From: Aulostomus chinensis
Lineage: Eukaryota > Chordata > Actinopteri > Syngnathiformes > Aulostomidae
NCBI GenBank assembly: GCA_037954235.1
Contig: JBBMOA010000020.1
Coordinates: 24,581,177-24,645,176 of the forward strand
DNA length: 64,000 bases
Reading direction: 5' to 3'
The translations under genes were made by a program, and so were the position numbers. The notes under the pieces are model-generated. The model saw nothing but the letters and a program-made list of their open reading frames with translations, did not search any database and was not told the DNA's origin. Below are positions 1-8,800 of this stretch, one piece after another. The number at the start of each line of letters is the position of its first letter. Position 1 is the stretch's first letter.

Positions 1-306
1 GTGAGCCGATGGACTCAAGTACTTTAAACGTATTTAACTTCACATGAAGCTGCTACTTACAGCAAAGTCCCAAAGAAAATCAAGATGTATAAATGAACCC
101 GGCTGTTTTTTCTGGCTCTGATGGCTGCTTGATGGCTGCTTGTGCCTCCAAAGATTGATGCAGTTTGAGCAACAGGTGAAGTTCAAGTCGTTTGGCAGGG
201 AGGCGTTTCTGTTCATGAAGAGGCTGGTGAGACACACGCGTGTGTGAGGAGATCCAAAAGAAAACTGCTTCAGTAAATAATTCACTCCATGATGAGTATT
301 TGTCTT

Positions 307-440
307 CCAAGTACTCACCGACAGGAGTATTCAGCTCACGAAGGAGTTTCTCCCTCCTGCATCACTGCTTTGTTCCTCCAGTTTGCAGGAGGAACCTGCC
401 ACATCCACTTAGCTTGAAGCTAACGGAGACTGACAGCTAA
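307..440 (+). repeat. Dispersed repeat, copy A of an inverted pair
   Basis: This stretch matches, in reverse orientation, positions 2621-2755. Shared landmarks in order are 'aagtactcac', 'aggagt', 'gagctca/cagctca', 'cctcc.catcac' and the strongly conserved 'tagcttgaagctaacggag'. The copies are clearly diverged, with substitutions and small indels, so this is an old interspersed repeat rather than a recent duplication. I cannot name the family. The pair brackets the C1q pseudogene and the first SINE. Confidence 0.6.
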
Positions 441-510
441 CAACAACTAAAATGTCCGAAACCTGAGTTTACAAACTCTCCAGGTCATCTGGTGTAATCC
501 ATGTATTCTT

Positions 511-1144
511 AATCGTTATAATACGGGCACCACAGTGGTATTCCAGAGAGTGCAATACCACTGACGAGCTGCAGCTGACGAGCATCGGCGACGCGTACGA
601 ACCCCCGTCAGGGAAGATCCACCTGGTCAGGTTCACGATGCTCATCAGACAGAATGTCAATTCTGACAGACATTTTATAGAATCTTGACATTTGCTAATG
701 CTCAGTTCACTGAAAACACCTGTGATGCGACACAGAGTTTTGCGTTCTTGCATGGTCTTCCTGCATGAAGATTTTGCATTTGGTGGAGACACGTTTGCGT
801 CTGAAACTTTCTGCTGAATTTCTCTCTTACGACACACCAGCCAACAGATGGTGCTCCTGGTCTGGTTCCACGGGCATCTTCACCGCCCCGTGAAGGAACT
901 GTGTTACATCCGCTTCACATCACACGCGGGAAACTCTGGGACTCTGAACGCATGGCTGAAGAAGAATGGTACCGGTGTGTTCGCCTTCTACCTCTCCCTG
1001 GGCGTCCACAACGGCGGCGCCAACGGTATGCCTCTGGTCCTGGAGAGGGGCGACCGGCTGTGGATCAAAATGTCTCTGAGTCACAGTGTCTTTGACGGGA
1101 GAAACGTCAGCACATTCAGCAGCTCCCTCATCGTCCCCATGTAG
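511..1144 (+). pseudogene. C1q-domain protein pseudogene (decayed)
   Basis: Pieces of one C1q/TNF-like beta-sandwich domain lie in order on the plus strand in different frames. From 520: NTGTTVVFQRVQ, the early C1q strand, stopped by a TGA near 565. From about 565: LTSIGDAYEPPSG, the next strand. Near 866: STGIFTAP. After a one-base frame loss at about 883, a long open segment to the stop at 1142-1144 contains CYIRFT, KKNGTGVFAFYLS, LERGDRLWIKM and ends STFSSSLIVPM, the expected end of a C1q domain. About 210 unrelated bases separate the second and third pieces. The last segment alone is open for 98 codons but lacks the first half of the domain and any collagen stalk. C1q-domain proteins are secreted and form trimers; this copy cannot make one without repair. 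The parent subfamily is unclear. Confidence 0.65.
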
Positions 1145-1530
1145 CTGGAAACAGAGCAGTGAGATTGAAATGTTCTGAGCAGAGGGTACAAAAATCTACA
1201 AATAAAACGTGAACAATCATGAGGGCTTCTTGTAATGTTTGACAGCAAACAGGACATTTTCCTGGGTGCCTCCTGCTGTTTCCCCACCATCCAAACGTAG
1301 TTTAGGTTAATTAGTGGCGCCGGTGTTCCTCACCAACGAGCACGCAGCTGCTCACTGTGACAAAGTGACAAAATAGACTTCTTCTTCTTCTAGAAACAAA
1401 AGAATCACACATAAATTTAAATATGATGAGGGAAAGTTGCATTAGAAGTTATGTGTTAATTTATTGAAATTAATTCTATTGTTTATGACTCCTTGATAGA
1501 ACTTCAGCCAATGAATAGTGCTTGATTTAA
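1145..1530. other. Gene-free stretch
   Basis: No coding frame, RNA gene or repeat recognised. AT-rich spacer between the C1q remnant and the SINE. The last seven bases (1524-1530, gatttaa) are the probable left target duplication of that SINE. Confidence 0.5.
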
Positions 1531-1933
1531 TGGAGTCTCCATGTTCTCCCTGTTCCTGCTGGGTTCTCTCTGGTACTCCAGCTTCCTCCACAGTCCAAAG
1601 ACATCAAGAGGGACCAGGTTAATCCAGACTCTAAATTGACCGTAGGCGTGGCTGGGAGAGCCAATGGTTGTCTGTCTCTATGTGTTGGCCCTGCCATGGA
1701 CTGGTGACCTGTCCAGGGGGAAGGCTGCTGGGATAGGCTCCACCCCCACCACCCTCAACAGGAGGAGAGGGATGGATGATGGAGGGATGGATGATGGATG
1801 GATGGATGGATGGAGGGATGATGGATGGAGGGATGATGGAGGATGGATGGATGGATGATGGATGGAGGGAGGGATGGATGGAGGGATGATGGATGGAGGG
1901 ATGATGGAGGGATGATGGAGGGATGGATGGATG
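1531..1933 (+). mobile_element. Teleost tRNA-derived SINE, 5'-truncated copy 1
   Basis: The body is nearly identical to copies at 26655-27196 and 58556-58910: 'catgttctccctgttcctgctgg', a stretch around 'cagtccaaagacatcaag', 'taaattgaccgtaggcgtgg', 'catggactggtgacctgtcc' and 'gctgggataggctcc', ending in a long imperfect (GATG/GGAT)n tail. The tRNA-like head seen in copy 2 is absent, so this copy is truncated at its 5' end. A 7-bp candidate target duplication, gatttaa, flanks it at 1524-1530 and 1934-1940. Open frames inside it are not genes. Confidence 0.75.
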
Positions 1934-1940
1934 GATTTAA

Positions 1941-2620
1941 GTTTTCTCAGATATTATTGTTGGAGAATATTTGATTTATTGGAGGATTACATTTTCAATT
2001 CGTGCTCAGGAGTGAAAATATTAATAATTATTATGCATAAAGAAGAAGAGGCAGGTCTCAGTGCTCAGCTGTGATTTTATTGGTCGACACATAAAAGTCA
2101 CAAACATGACAACAAATCTTCCGAATATTGTCGTGGAACTTCACTTTGATTGCCTGATCATAGAAATTTGCAATTTGTAAAAAAAAGTTAATCTCCAATT
2201 TACAAAGCTTTCCAGCAAATTGATTTTAAATCAGTGTGTGCGTGTGTGTGTGTGTGTGTGTGGGGGGGGGCTCTGGGTTTCAAAGGATGAGAAGTGTGAA
2301 GTTTGAAGTCATCTGGATAGGCATATGTTGAGGAATGGGAAAAATATTTTCAGAGTAGCCAAGTTTTTATCAATAGAATGTGACCTCATCACACTGCACC
2401 GATCAGGGCTAGTGTTAGCGTAATTAGCACTACTATGCTATTAACTATTAACTGTAAACTAGCTGTTCAAAGTTTCTCCTCCGGCTGGTAGAAAACATCT
2501 GTCCGATCACCCAGAAACAGGAACGCCTGTCAATCAAAACAGATTCAAATCCCGAGGACGACGAGCTGAAACACAAATTATGTCAACTTGACATTGTAAT
2601 GAAGTTGCATAAATCAGACA
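1941..2620. other. Spacer downstream of the myosin gene
   Basis: No gene seen. Contains a (TG)n tract and a G run at about 2236-2270. The sequence tttatt at 2076-2081 is AATAAA on the minus strand and could serve as a distant polyadenylation signal for the myosin gene, about 780 bases after its stop codon; weak evidence. Confidence 0.4.
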
Positions 2621-2755
2621 GCTGCTGTTAGCCTCCGTTAGCTTCAAGCTAAATATACGTGGCTGGCTCTTTCTACATTCTGGAGTCACTAAGATGTGAT
2701 GGAGGAGGTAAAACATCTTAATGAGCTCAAGACTCCTATTAGTGAGTACTTGAAA
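2621..2755 (-). repeat. Dispersed repeat, copy B of an inverted pair
   Basis: Reverse complement of the repeat at 307-440, sharing 'aagtactcac', 'ggagt', 'gagctca' and 'tagcttgaagctaacggag'. It begins about 100 bases past the myosin stop codon, so any myosin 3' untranslated region would run into it. Confidence 0.6.
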
Positions 2756-2858
2756 GGTAAAATACAGGTTTTGTGTGAAGTAACTTTTTAAGCAACGAGT
2801 AACATGAATTATACTATATTCATAAATTTGTCCAACAGAGATCAACACACCTTTCTCC

Positions 2859-5800
2859 TCACTCGTCCAGGCCTTTCTTAGATGACCCATCCCTGGTCTT
2901 GGCCCTCAACTTGTTCACCTGTGACTCAGCGATATCAGCCCTCTCCTCTGCCTCCTCCAGTTCGTGCTGCAGCTTGCGGACTTTGGCCACGTTGATGTTC
3001 GCGGCCTCCTCTGCCTCCTCGGCCGCATGTTTGTAGGACTTTACCTTCAGCTGCAGTTTGTCCACCAGGTCTTGGAGACGAGACATGTTCTTGCGGTCTT
3101 CCTCAGTTTGGTAAGTGAGTTCCTTGATACGTCGTTCGTACTTGCGAACCCCTTTGATGGATTCTGTTCCCCTCCTCTGCTCTGCCTCCAGCTCGTTCTC
3201 CAACTCTTTAATACGAGTCTCTAGTTTCTGGACTTGCTTCTTGCCGCCCTTCATGGCAATCTGCTCAGCCTCATCCAGACGGTGCTGCAGGTCTTTGATA
3301 GTCTGCTCCATGTTCTTCTTCATGCGCTCTAAATGGGCGCTAGTGTCCTGTTCTTTCTTCAGCTCCTCGGCCATCATGGCTGCATCGGTAATGGCCTTCT
3401 TTGCCTTCTCCTCAGCGTTGCGGTTTTCCTGTATGGCCTCCTCCATCTCGTTCTGCAGGTGGAGCAGGTCAGCTTCATGCTTCTTCTTCTGGTTGATAAG
3501 GCTGGTGTTTTGGGAGTGCAGGAGTTGCATGCGCTCTGTCGAGTCCGTCAGCTCCTGTTCGGCCAGTTTCCGGCTTCTTTCTGTTTGCTCCAGAGCAGCC
3601 CTCACTTCCTCCAACTCAGCCTGAATCAGGTTATTTCGGCGTTCCAGGAGAGCGATGTTCTCTCGCAGGTCATCATTGCCATGCTGGGCATCATCCAACT
3701 GCAGCTGAGCGTCCTTCAGGAATCCCTGGAGGCTCTTGAGTTGTTTCTGGGCATCAGCTGCCTGCCTGTTTGCTTGGCTGAGCTGAATCTCCATCTCATT
3801 GAGGTCACCGTCCATCTTCTTCTTGACTCTCAGGGCCTCGTTGCGGCTCCTGGTCTCAGATTCTAGTGATGACTGAAGTGACTCCAGCATTCGTTGGTAG
3901 TTTCTTTTGGCTTGCTCCATTTCCTCATCTTTCTCTGCCAACTTCCGCTCCATGTCAGCCTTCACTTGGTTGAACTCCAACTGAGCTCGGAGAATCTTGC
4001 TTTCTTCATGCTCCAGGGAACCTTCTGCCTCCTCCAGCGCTGACTGGAGCTCAGACTTTTCTTGCTCAAGCTGCTTTCGAATCTTCTCCAATTCATGAGC
4101 ACTCCTGCCACCCTCACCAAGCTGATCGGTGAGGTCAGAGATCTCCTCCTGAAGGTTCTTGTTTTCTCTCTTCATGGTCTCCAGTTGGTCCAGGGACTCC
4201 TCATAGGCATTCCTCAGTTTGAAGAGTTCCGTGCTCAGAGATCGAGCCTCCTTCTGGGAAGCCTCCAGCTCACACTGTGATTCCTCAAACTTTTGTTTCC
4301 ATTCTGCGATAACTTTATCAAAAGTTCGTTGCTTTTTGTCCAGTGTTGCAGAAGCTGCATTGGATCTCTCCAGATCAAGCATCAGGTCTTCGATCTCATT
4401 CTGGAGACGGTGTTTTGTCTTCTCAAGGGATGAACACTTAGCGTTCACTGCTTCAATGGCCTCCTCTGCCTCCTGCAGTCTCTGAACCAGCTTCTTCTTT
4501 GCATCTTCGAGCTCTTCTGTTCTTTGGATTCCATCAGTTTCGTATTTTGTTCTCCATGCTGAGACCTCAGTGTTAGATTTGGAGAGAGCTCTCTGGAGCT
4601 CCGCCTTAGCCTCCTGCTCCTCTTCAAACTGCTCTCGGAGCAGATCACAGTCGTGGCGAGCAGATTGGACAGCGTGGGCGAGCGCATTTTTGGCTTTGAC
4701 TTCCTCTTCCAGTTGTCTGCGAAGATCTTCTACCTGTTGGCTGTATGAGGTCTTCCCTCTGGTCAGCTGTGATATCAAACACTCCTTTTCCTCCATCTGC
4801 CGTCCAAACTCACCATTCTCAGTGAGCAGCTTGGCCCTCTGGGTAGTCAAGTCATTGATGGCCCTTTGTGCTTCCTCATATTTACTCTTGCACTCGTTCA
4901 TGTTGTCCTCCATTGTTCGGCACATCTTCTCAATGTTAGACTTGTTCTTCACCAAACTCTCCATATTAGATGACAAATCATCCAGCTCCAGCTTCAGTTC
5001 GCTCTTTTCCTTTTCCAGCTTCTGCTTCACACGTTGCAAGTTATCTATCTGTTCACCCAATTCGGCGACACTGTCAGCGTGCTTCTTCCTCAGGGATGCA
5101 GCAGTGGCCTCGTGCTGGAGGGTGGATTCCTCCAGCTCCCTGCGCAACTTCTGAAACTCAGCATCTCTTTTCTTACTGAGCTCCACCTGCACAGATGTGG
5201 CTCCACCTGCCTCCTCTAGCCGCTCACTGATGTCCTCAAGCTCACGGGAGAGGTCGGAGCGCTGCTTCTCAACTTTGGCTCGGACTGCACGCTCGGCGTC
5301 AAGCTCCTCCTCCAGCTCCTCAATTCTGGCCTGGTTTTCTTTCAGCTTCTTTTGGAGCTGAGATGACGCTACCTGCTCGTCCTCCAGTCTTGAATTGATT
5401 TGTGCAATCTCAAAGTCCTTTTTCTTGTATTTTTCCTCCAGCTGCTGCTTGTCATTCTCTAAATCCATCAAACTCTCCTGATTCAGTTTCAGGTCTCCCT
5501 CCAGCTTTCTCTTGGAGCGCTCCAGGTCCATACGGACTTTCTTCTCTTGCTCCAACGAGCCCTCCAGATCATCCACCTGCTGCTCCAGCTTTGTTTTGGC
5601 TTTAGCCAAGCTGTTAGCTTTGTCTTCTTCACTTTGAAGGTCATCCAGTGTCTGCTGATGAGCCTCCTGCAGTGCCCTCTTCTCTTTGGTGAGCTTCATG
5701 ATGTTCTCATCCTGAGAGGCCATCTCCTCCGTCAGGTTTTTCACCTTATTCTCTGTGGCATGTTTCTCCTTCTCAACCTTGGCCAAAGTCAACTCAAGGT

Positions 5801-8663
5801 CATCTATATCTTTCTTTAACTCAGAGCACTCATCTTCCAGCTTCCGTTTCTTGGCTGTGAGGTCTGCATTAAGCTCCTCCTCATCCTCTAGTCTTTCTGT
5901 CAGCTCTTTCAGCTTAGCCTCCAGTTGAATTTTGCTCTTTATGAGCTGTTCGCAGCGTTCCTCAGCATCTGTCAACGTATCCTGTTCTGACTGAATTTGC
6001 AAAGTCAAGTCATTCTTTTCTTGGAGAAGAGTCACTATTTTCTCCTCTAGTTCCTTTCGTCTTGCTTCTGATTTCTCTAGAGCTTCCTTTGTCTTATTGA
6101 ACTCATCCTTCATGTTGGCCATCTCCTTCTCAGACTCGGCACTCTTGAGCAGTGGTTTGATCTTGAAGAAGAGCTTCATCCAGGGCCAGTTCTTCACACC
6201 CAGGAAGGAGCGAAGGTTCCACTGGATCACCATGAGGGCGTCTCTGCGCTCCACTAGCTTAGCAAACTGGGCCCTCATCAGTAGTGCCCGAGCATTGGCC
6301 TGGATCCTGGTGATGATACGAGAAAGTTGCTCATCCCGCATCTCCTCCAGTGTACCCAGCAGTCCTGCTTTAAAGAAGACTTTGGTATGGCCAAACTTGT
6401 ACTGAGTGTGGTCAATGTCCAGGGATCCCAGCAATTTCTCAGCACTCTTCTTGCAGTCAATAAACTGACCCTCGGGGATGGCTGAGGCATTCAGGATTCT
6501 GTAGCGCTGCTTGAAGTCTCCATAGAGCACTCTGTTTGGGAAACCCTTCCTACAGATCCTGATGCCTTCCAGGACACCGTTACAGCGCAGCTGGTGCATC
6601 ACGAGACAGTTGTCCATGACTCCCGGAGTTTTTCTCTCATTGGGAATCAGACAGCGGACAAAGTGAGGGTGTGTAGTCTTCAGGTTGTTCATCAGCTTGT
6701 TCAGGTTTTCCCTGTGAAGAGCAGAGACTGTTTGGAAGGAGGAGCCTTTCTTTTTCGCACCTTTGCTGCCTCCCTTGTCACCACTATCAGCTGCAGAATA
6801 ACTTGAAAACAGCAGACTGAGGAGCTTAAGAGCTGACTTCTGGTAAAGACCCACCACCGTTTCATTCAAAGGATCCTTGTTTTTCACCAGCCAGCCACCA
6901 ATGTTGTAGTCCACAGTACCTGCATAGTGAACCAGGGCAAAATGGGATTCTGCTTTCCCTTTTGTGGCCCTTGGCTTCTCAAACATTTTGTTCTTGCCCA
7001 GATGATTATCATAGAGCTTGGACTTGAAGGTCTGATCACTGGCTTTGGGAAACATGCATTCTTCCTCCAGAATTGACAAGATCCCCAGAGGTTTCTCAAT
7101 GAGATCAATACAAGCTTGCAGGTCCATCCCAAAATCAATGAACTCCCAGTCAATGCCTTCTTTTTTGTACTCCTCTTGTTCCAGAACAAACATGTGATGA
7201 TTGAAAAACTGTTGCAGCTTTTCATTGGTGAAGTTGATGCACAACTGCTCAAAGGTGTTGAAGTCAAAGATTTCAAATCCGGCGATATCCAGAACTCCAA
7301 TGAAGTACTGTCGGTGCTGTTTCGTGTCCAAGGACTGGTTGATTCTCACCACCATCCAATTGAACATCTTTTCATACACCGACTTTGCTAGAGCACCGAT
7401 AGCGTAGTAGACTTGGTCCACGCTCTGGCCTTTGGTGACGTACTCGTTTCCTACCTTAACTCTGGGATGACACAGCCCTTTGATGAGGTCAGCAGAGTTC
7501 AGCCCCATCAAATAAGCTGACTTATCAGCAGCCTCTGTCCCGTCAGGCTCAGCCTGCTCCTCACGCTGCTTCTGCTTGAACTTCATGTTACCATAGTGCA
7601 TTATGGCGCCGGTCAGTTTGTAGACACCCATTTTCTCCTCTGAAGTAAAGCCGAGCACATCGAAGGCACTGTCTGTGGCCATCAGCTCCTCTGAGTCATT
7701 AATGGAAGCTACTGTCACCTCTCCTTGCGAGATATAGGAGTAGTCGTACGGGTTGTTCGTGATTAGCAGCATGTCCAGCAGCTCTGGCTTCTGATTGGAC
7801 AGGATCTGATAGAAGATGTGGTAGTTCCTTTCAGCCTTGAGCTGAAAGGTGACACGAGACTTTTCCAGCAGGTACGTCTCGATGTCAGCAGATGACAGCT
7901 TCCCACTTGTTCCAAAATGAATTCGGATAAATTTTCCAAAACGAGAGGAGTTGTCGTTTCTCAAGGTTTTGGCATTCCCAAAGGCCTCCAGCGCAGGATT
8001 CGCCTGGATAATCTGATCCTCCAGAGTCCCTTTACTGGTGTCCTTTTTGCCAGCACTGCTCACGGCAGCAATGCTGGCAAAGTATTGGATGACTCTCTTG
8101 GTGTTCACAGTCTTCCCAGCTCCGGATTCTCCGGTGATGAGGACAGACTGGTTTTCTCTGTCTGTCAACATGTACTGGTAGGCATTATCAGAGATGGAGA
8201 AGATATGAGGCGGAGCCTCGCTTCTTTTCTTCCCTCTGTAGGCTGACACCACCTCGGCATCATAAACAGGAAGCCATTTGTAAGGATTGACAGTGACACA
8301 GAAGAGCCCAGAGTAGGTGTAGATCATCCAGGCAGCATAACGCTCTTTAAGGTTAAACAGCACGGCGGGCTCATGGAGAAACGTGAACATCGCCATGTCT
8401 TCAATTTTATCAAATTTAGGTGGGTTCTGAGGGTGGATGTCAGCTTCCTTTGCAGTCACTGTTGTTCCGTCCTCCTTCTTGACAGTCACCATCGCTCCGT
8501 CTTTGCTCTGGATTTGCCCCTTCATGTACTCTACCTTATCGTCAACCACGAAGCATTCAGTCTTGATATCGAAAGCCCTGGTCTGCGCCTCTAGACGCTC
8601 CTTTTCTGACTTCCTCAGGTAGGGAGCAGCCTTCCCAAACTCGGCCATCAGAGCATCACCCAT
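2859..8663 (-). CDS. Fast-type sarcomeric myosin heavy chain, intronless
   Basis: One uninterrupted frame of 1934 codons encodes a full-length class II muscle myosin heavy chain (family norm about 1935-1940). In order: SH3-like N-terminus; motor domain with P-loop GESGAGKT at residues 178-185; loop 1 with a KKDTSKG basic run; switch I NDNSSRFGKF; switch II DIAGFE; relay helix; Lys/Gly-rich loop 2 (KGGSKGAKKKG); actin-binding and converter regions including GIRICRKGFPNR; a lever arm with light-chain sites; and about 1090 residues of heptad coiled coil ending SSKKGLDE. All nucleotide-binding elements look intact. It would work as an actin-based ATPase motor of the sarcomeric thick filament. The start is the first ATG in a good context (ccATGG). 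Vertebrate muscle myosin heavy chain genes normally have around 40 exons; here there are none, no frameshift, no stop and no poly(A) remnant after the stop. Alternatives are an expressed retrogene or an intron-loss allele. The specific MYH paralogue cannot be assigned by eye. Confidence 0.95.
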   Translation of the reverse strand: MGDALMAEFGKAAPYLRKSEKERLEAQTRAFDIKTECFVVDDKVEYMKGQIQSKDGAMVTVKKEDGTTVTAKEADIHPQNPPKFDKIEDMAMFTFLHEPAVLFNLKERYAAWMIYTYSGLFCVTVNPYKWLPVYDAEVVSAYRGKKRSEAPPHIFSISDNAYQYMLTDRENQSVLITGESGAGKTVNTKRVIQYFASIAAVSSAGKKDTSKGTLEDQIIQANPALEAFGNAKTLRNDNSSRFGKFIRIHFGTSGKLSSADIETYLLEKSRVTFQLKAERNYHIFYQILSNQKPELLDMLLITNNPYDYSYISQGEVTVASINDSEELMATDSAFDVLGFTSEEKMGVYKLTGAIMHYGNMKFKQKQREEQAEPDGTEAADKSAYLMGLNSADLIKGLCHPRVKVGNEYVTKGQSVDQVYYAIGALAKSVYEKMFNWMVVRINQSLDTKQHRQYFIGVLDIAGFEIFDFNTFEQLCINFTNEKLQQFFNHHMFVLEQEEYKKEGIDWEFIDFGMDLQACIDLIEKPLGILSILEEECMFPKASDQTFKSKLYDNHLGKNKMFEKPRATKGKAESHFALVHYAGTVDYNIGGWLVKNKDPLNETVVGLYQKSALKLLSLLFSSYSAADSGDKGGSKGAKKKGSSFQTVSALHRENLNKLMNNLKTTHPHFVRCLIPNERKTPGVMDNCLVMHQLRCNGVLEGIRICRKGFPNRVLYGDFKQRYRILNASAIPEGQFIDCKKSAEKLLGSLDIDHTQYKFGHTKVFFKAGLLGTLEEMRDEQLSRIITRIQANARALLMRAQFAKLVERRDALMVIQWNLRSFLGVKNWPWMKLFFKIKPLLKSAESEKEMANMKDEFNKTKEALEKSEARRKELEEKIVTLLQEKNDLTLQIQSEQDTLTDAEERCEQLIKSKIQLEAKLKELTERLEDEEELNADLTAKKRKLEDECSELKKDIDDLELTLAKVEKEKHATENKVKNLTEEMASQDENIMKLTKEKRALQEAHQQTLDDLQSEEDKANSLAKAKTKLEQQVDDLEGSLEQEKKVRMDLERSKRKLEGDLKLNQESLMDLENDKQQLEEKYKKKDFEIAQINSRLEDEQVASSQLQKKLKENQARIEELEEELDAERAVRAKVEKQRSDLSRELEDISERLEEAGGATSVQVELSKKRDAEFQKLRRELEESTLQHEATAASLRKKHADSVAELGEQIDNLQRVKQKLEKEKSELKLELDDLSSNMESLVKNKSNIEKMCRTMEDNMNECKSKYEEAQRAINDLTTQRAKLLTENGEFGRQMEEKECLISQLTRGKTSYSQQVEDLRRQLEEEVKAKNALAHAVQSARHDCDLLREQFEEEQEAKAELQRALSKSNTEVSAWRTKYETDGIQRTEELEDAKKKLVQRLQEAEEAIEAVNAKCSSLEKTKHRLQNEIEDLMLDLERSNAASATLDKKQRTFDKVIAEWKQKFEESQCELEASQKEARSLSTELFKLRNAYEESLDQLETMKRENKNLQEEISDLTDQLGEGGRSAHELEKIRKQLEQEKSELQSALEEAEGSLEHEESKILRAQLEFNQVKADMERKLAEKDEEMEQAKRNYQRMLESLQSSLESETRSRNEALRVKKKMDGDLNEMEIQLSQANRQAADAQKQLKSLQGFLKDAQLQLDDAQHGNDDLRENIALLERRNNLIQAELEEVRAALEQTERSRKLAEQELTDSTERMQLLHSQNTSLINQKKKHEADLLHLQNEMEEAIQENRNAEEKAKKAITDAAMMAEELKKEQDTSAHLERMKKNMEQTIKDLQHRLDEAEQIAMKGGKKQVQKLETRIKELENELEAEQRRGTESIKGVRKYERRIKELTYQTEEDRKNMSRLQDLVDKLQLKVKSYKHAAEEAEEAANINVAKVRKLQHELEEAEERADIAESQVNKLRAKTRDGSSKKGLDE

Positions 8664-8734
8664 GGTTGAGGGGGGAAGGTCGGTAGCAGTAAGAAGAGAA
8701 CCTGAAGTGAATAGTCTTCCTTCTGATGATCGGA

Positions 8735-8800
8735 GTGCAACTGCAGACTCTTTCCAGCACTCAGACCTTTATAAGATGTCCAGTGGACCAAATTAGGAGA
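8735..8800 (-). promoter_or_regulatory. Myosin promoter: TATA box and CArG box
   Basis: On the minus strand a TATAAA lies at 8773-8768, 105 bases before the myosin ATG. A perfect serum-response-factor CArG box, CCAAATTAGG (CC, six A/T, GG), sits at 8788-8797, 14 bases further upstream. A start site near 8740 would give an unspliced leader of about 75 bases. CArG boxes are the usual SRF sites of muscle genes, so the pair suits muscle expression. The motifs are seen directly; their use is inferred. Confidence 0.6.

Noticed and set aside
1664..1858. Small proteins starting MVVCLYVLALPWTGDL at 1664 and MVVCLYVLVLPWTGDL at 26880
   Set aside because: Both lie inside copies of the same SINE and end in its GATG tail.
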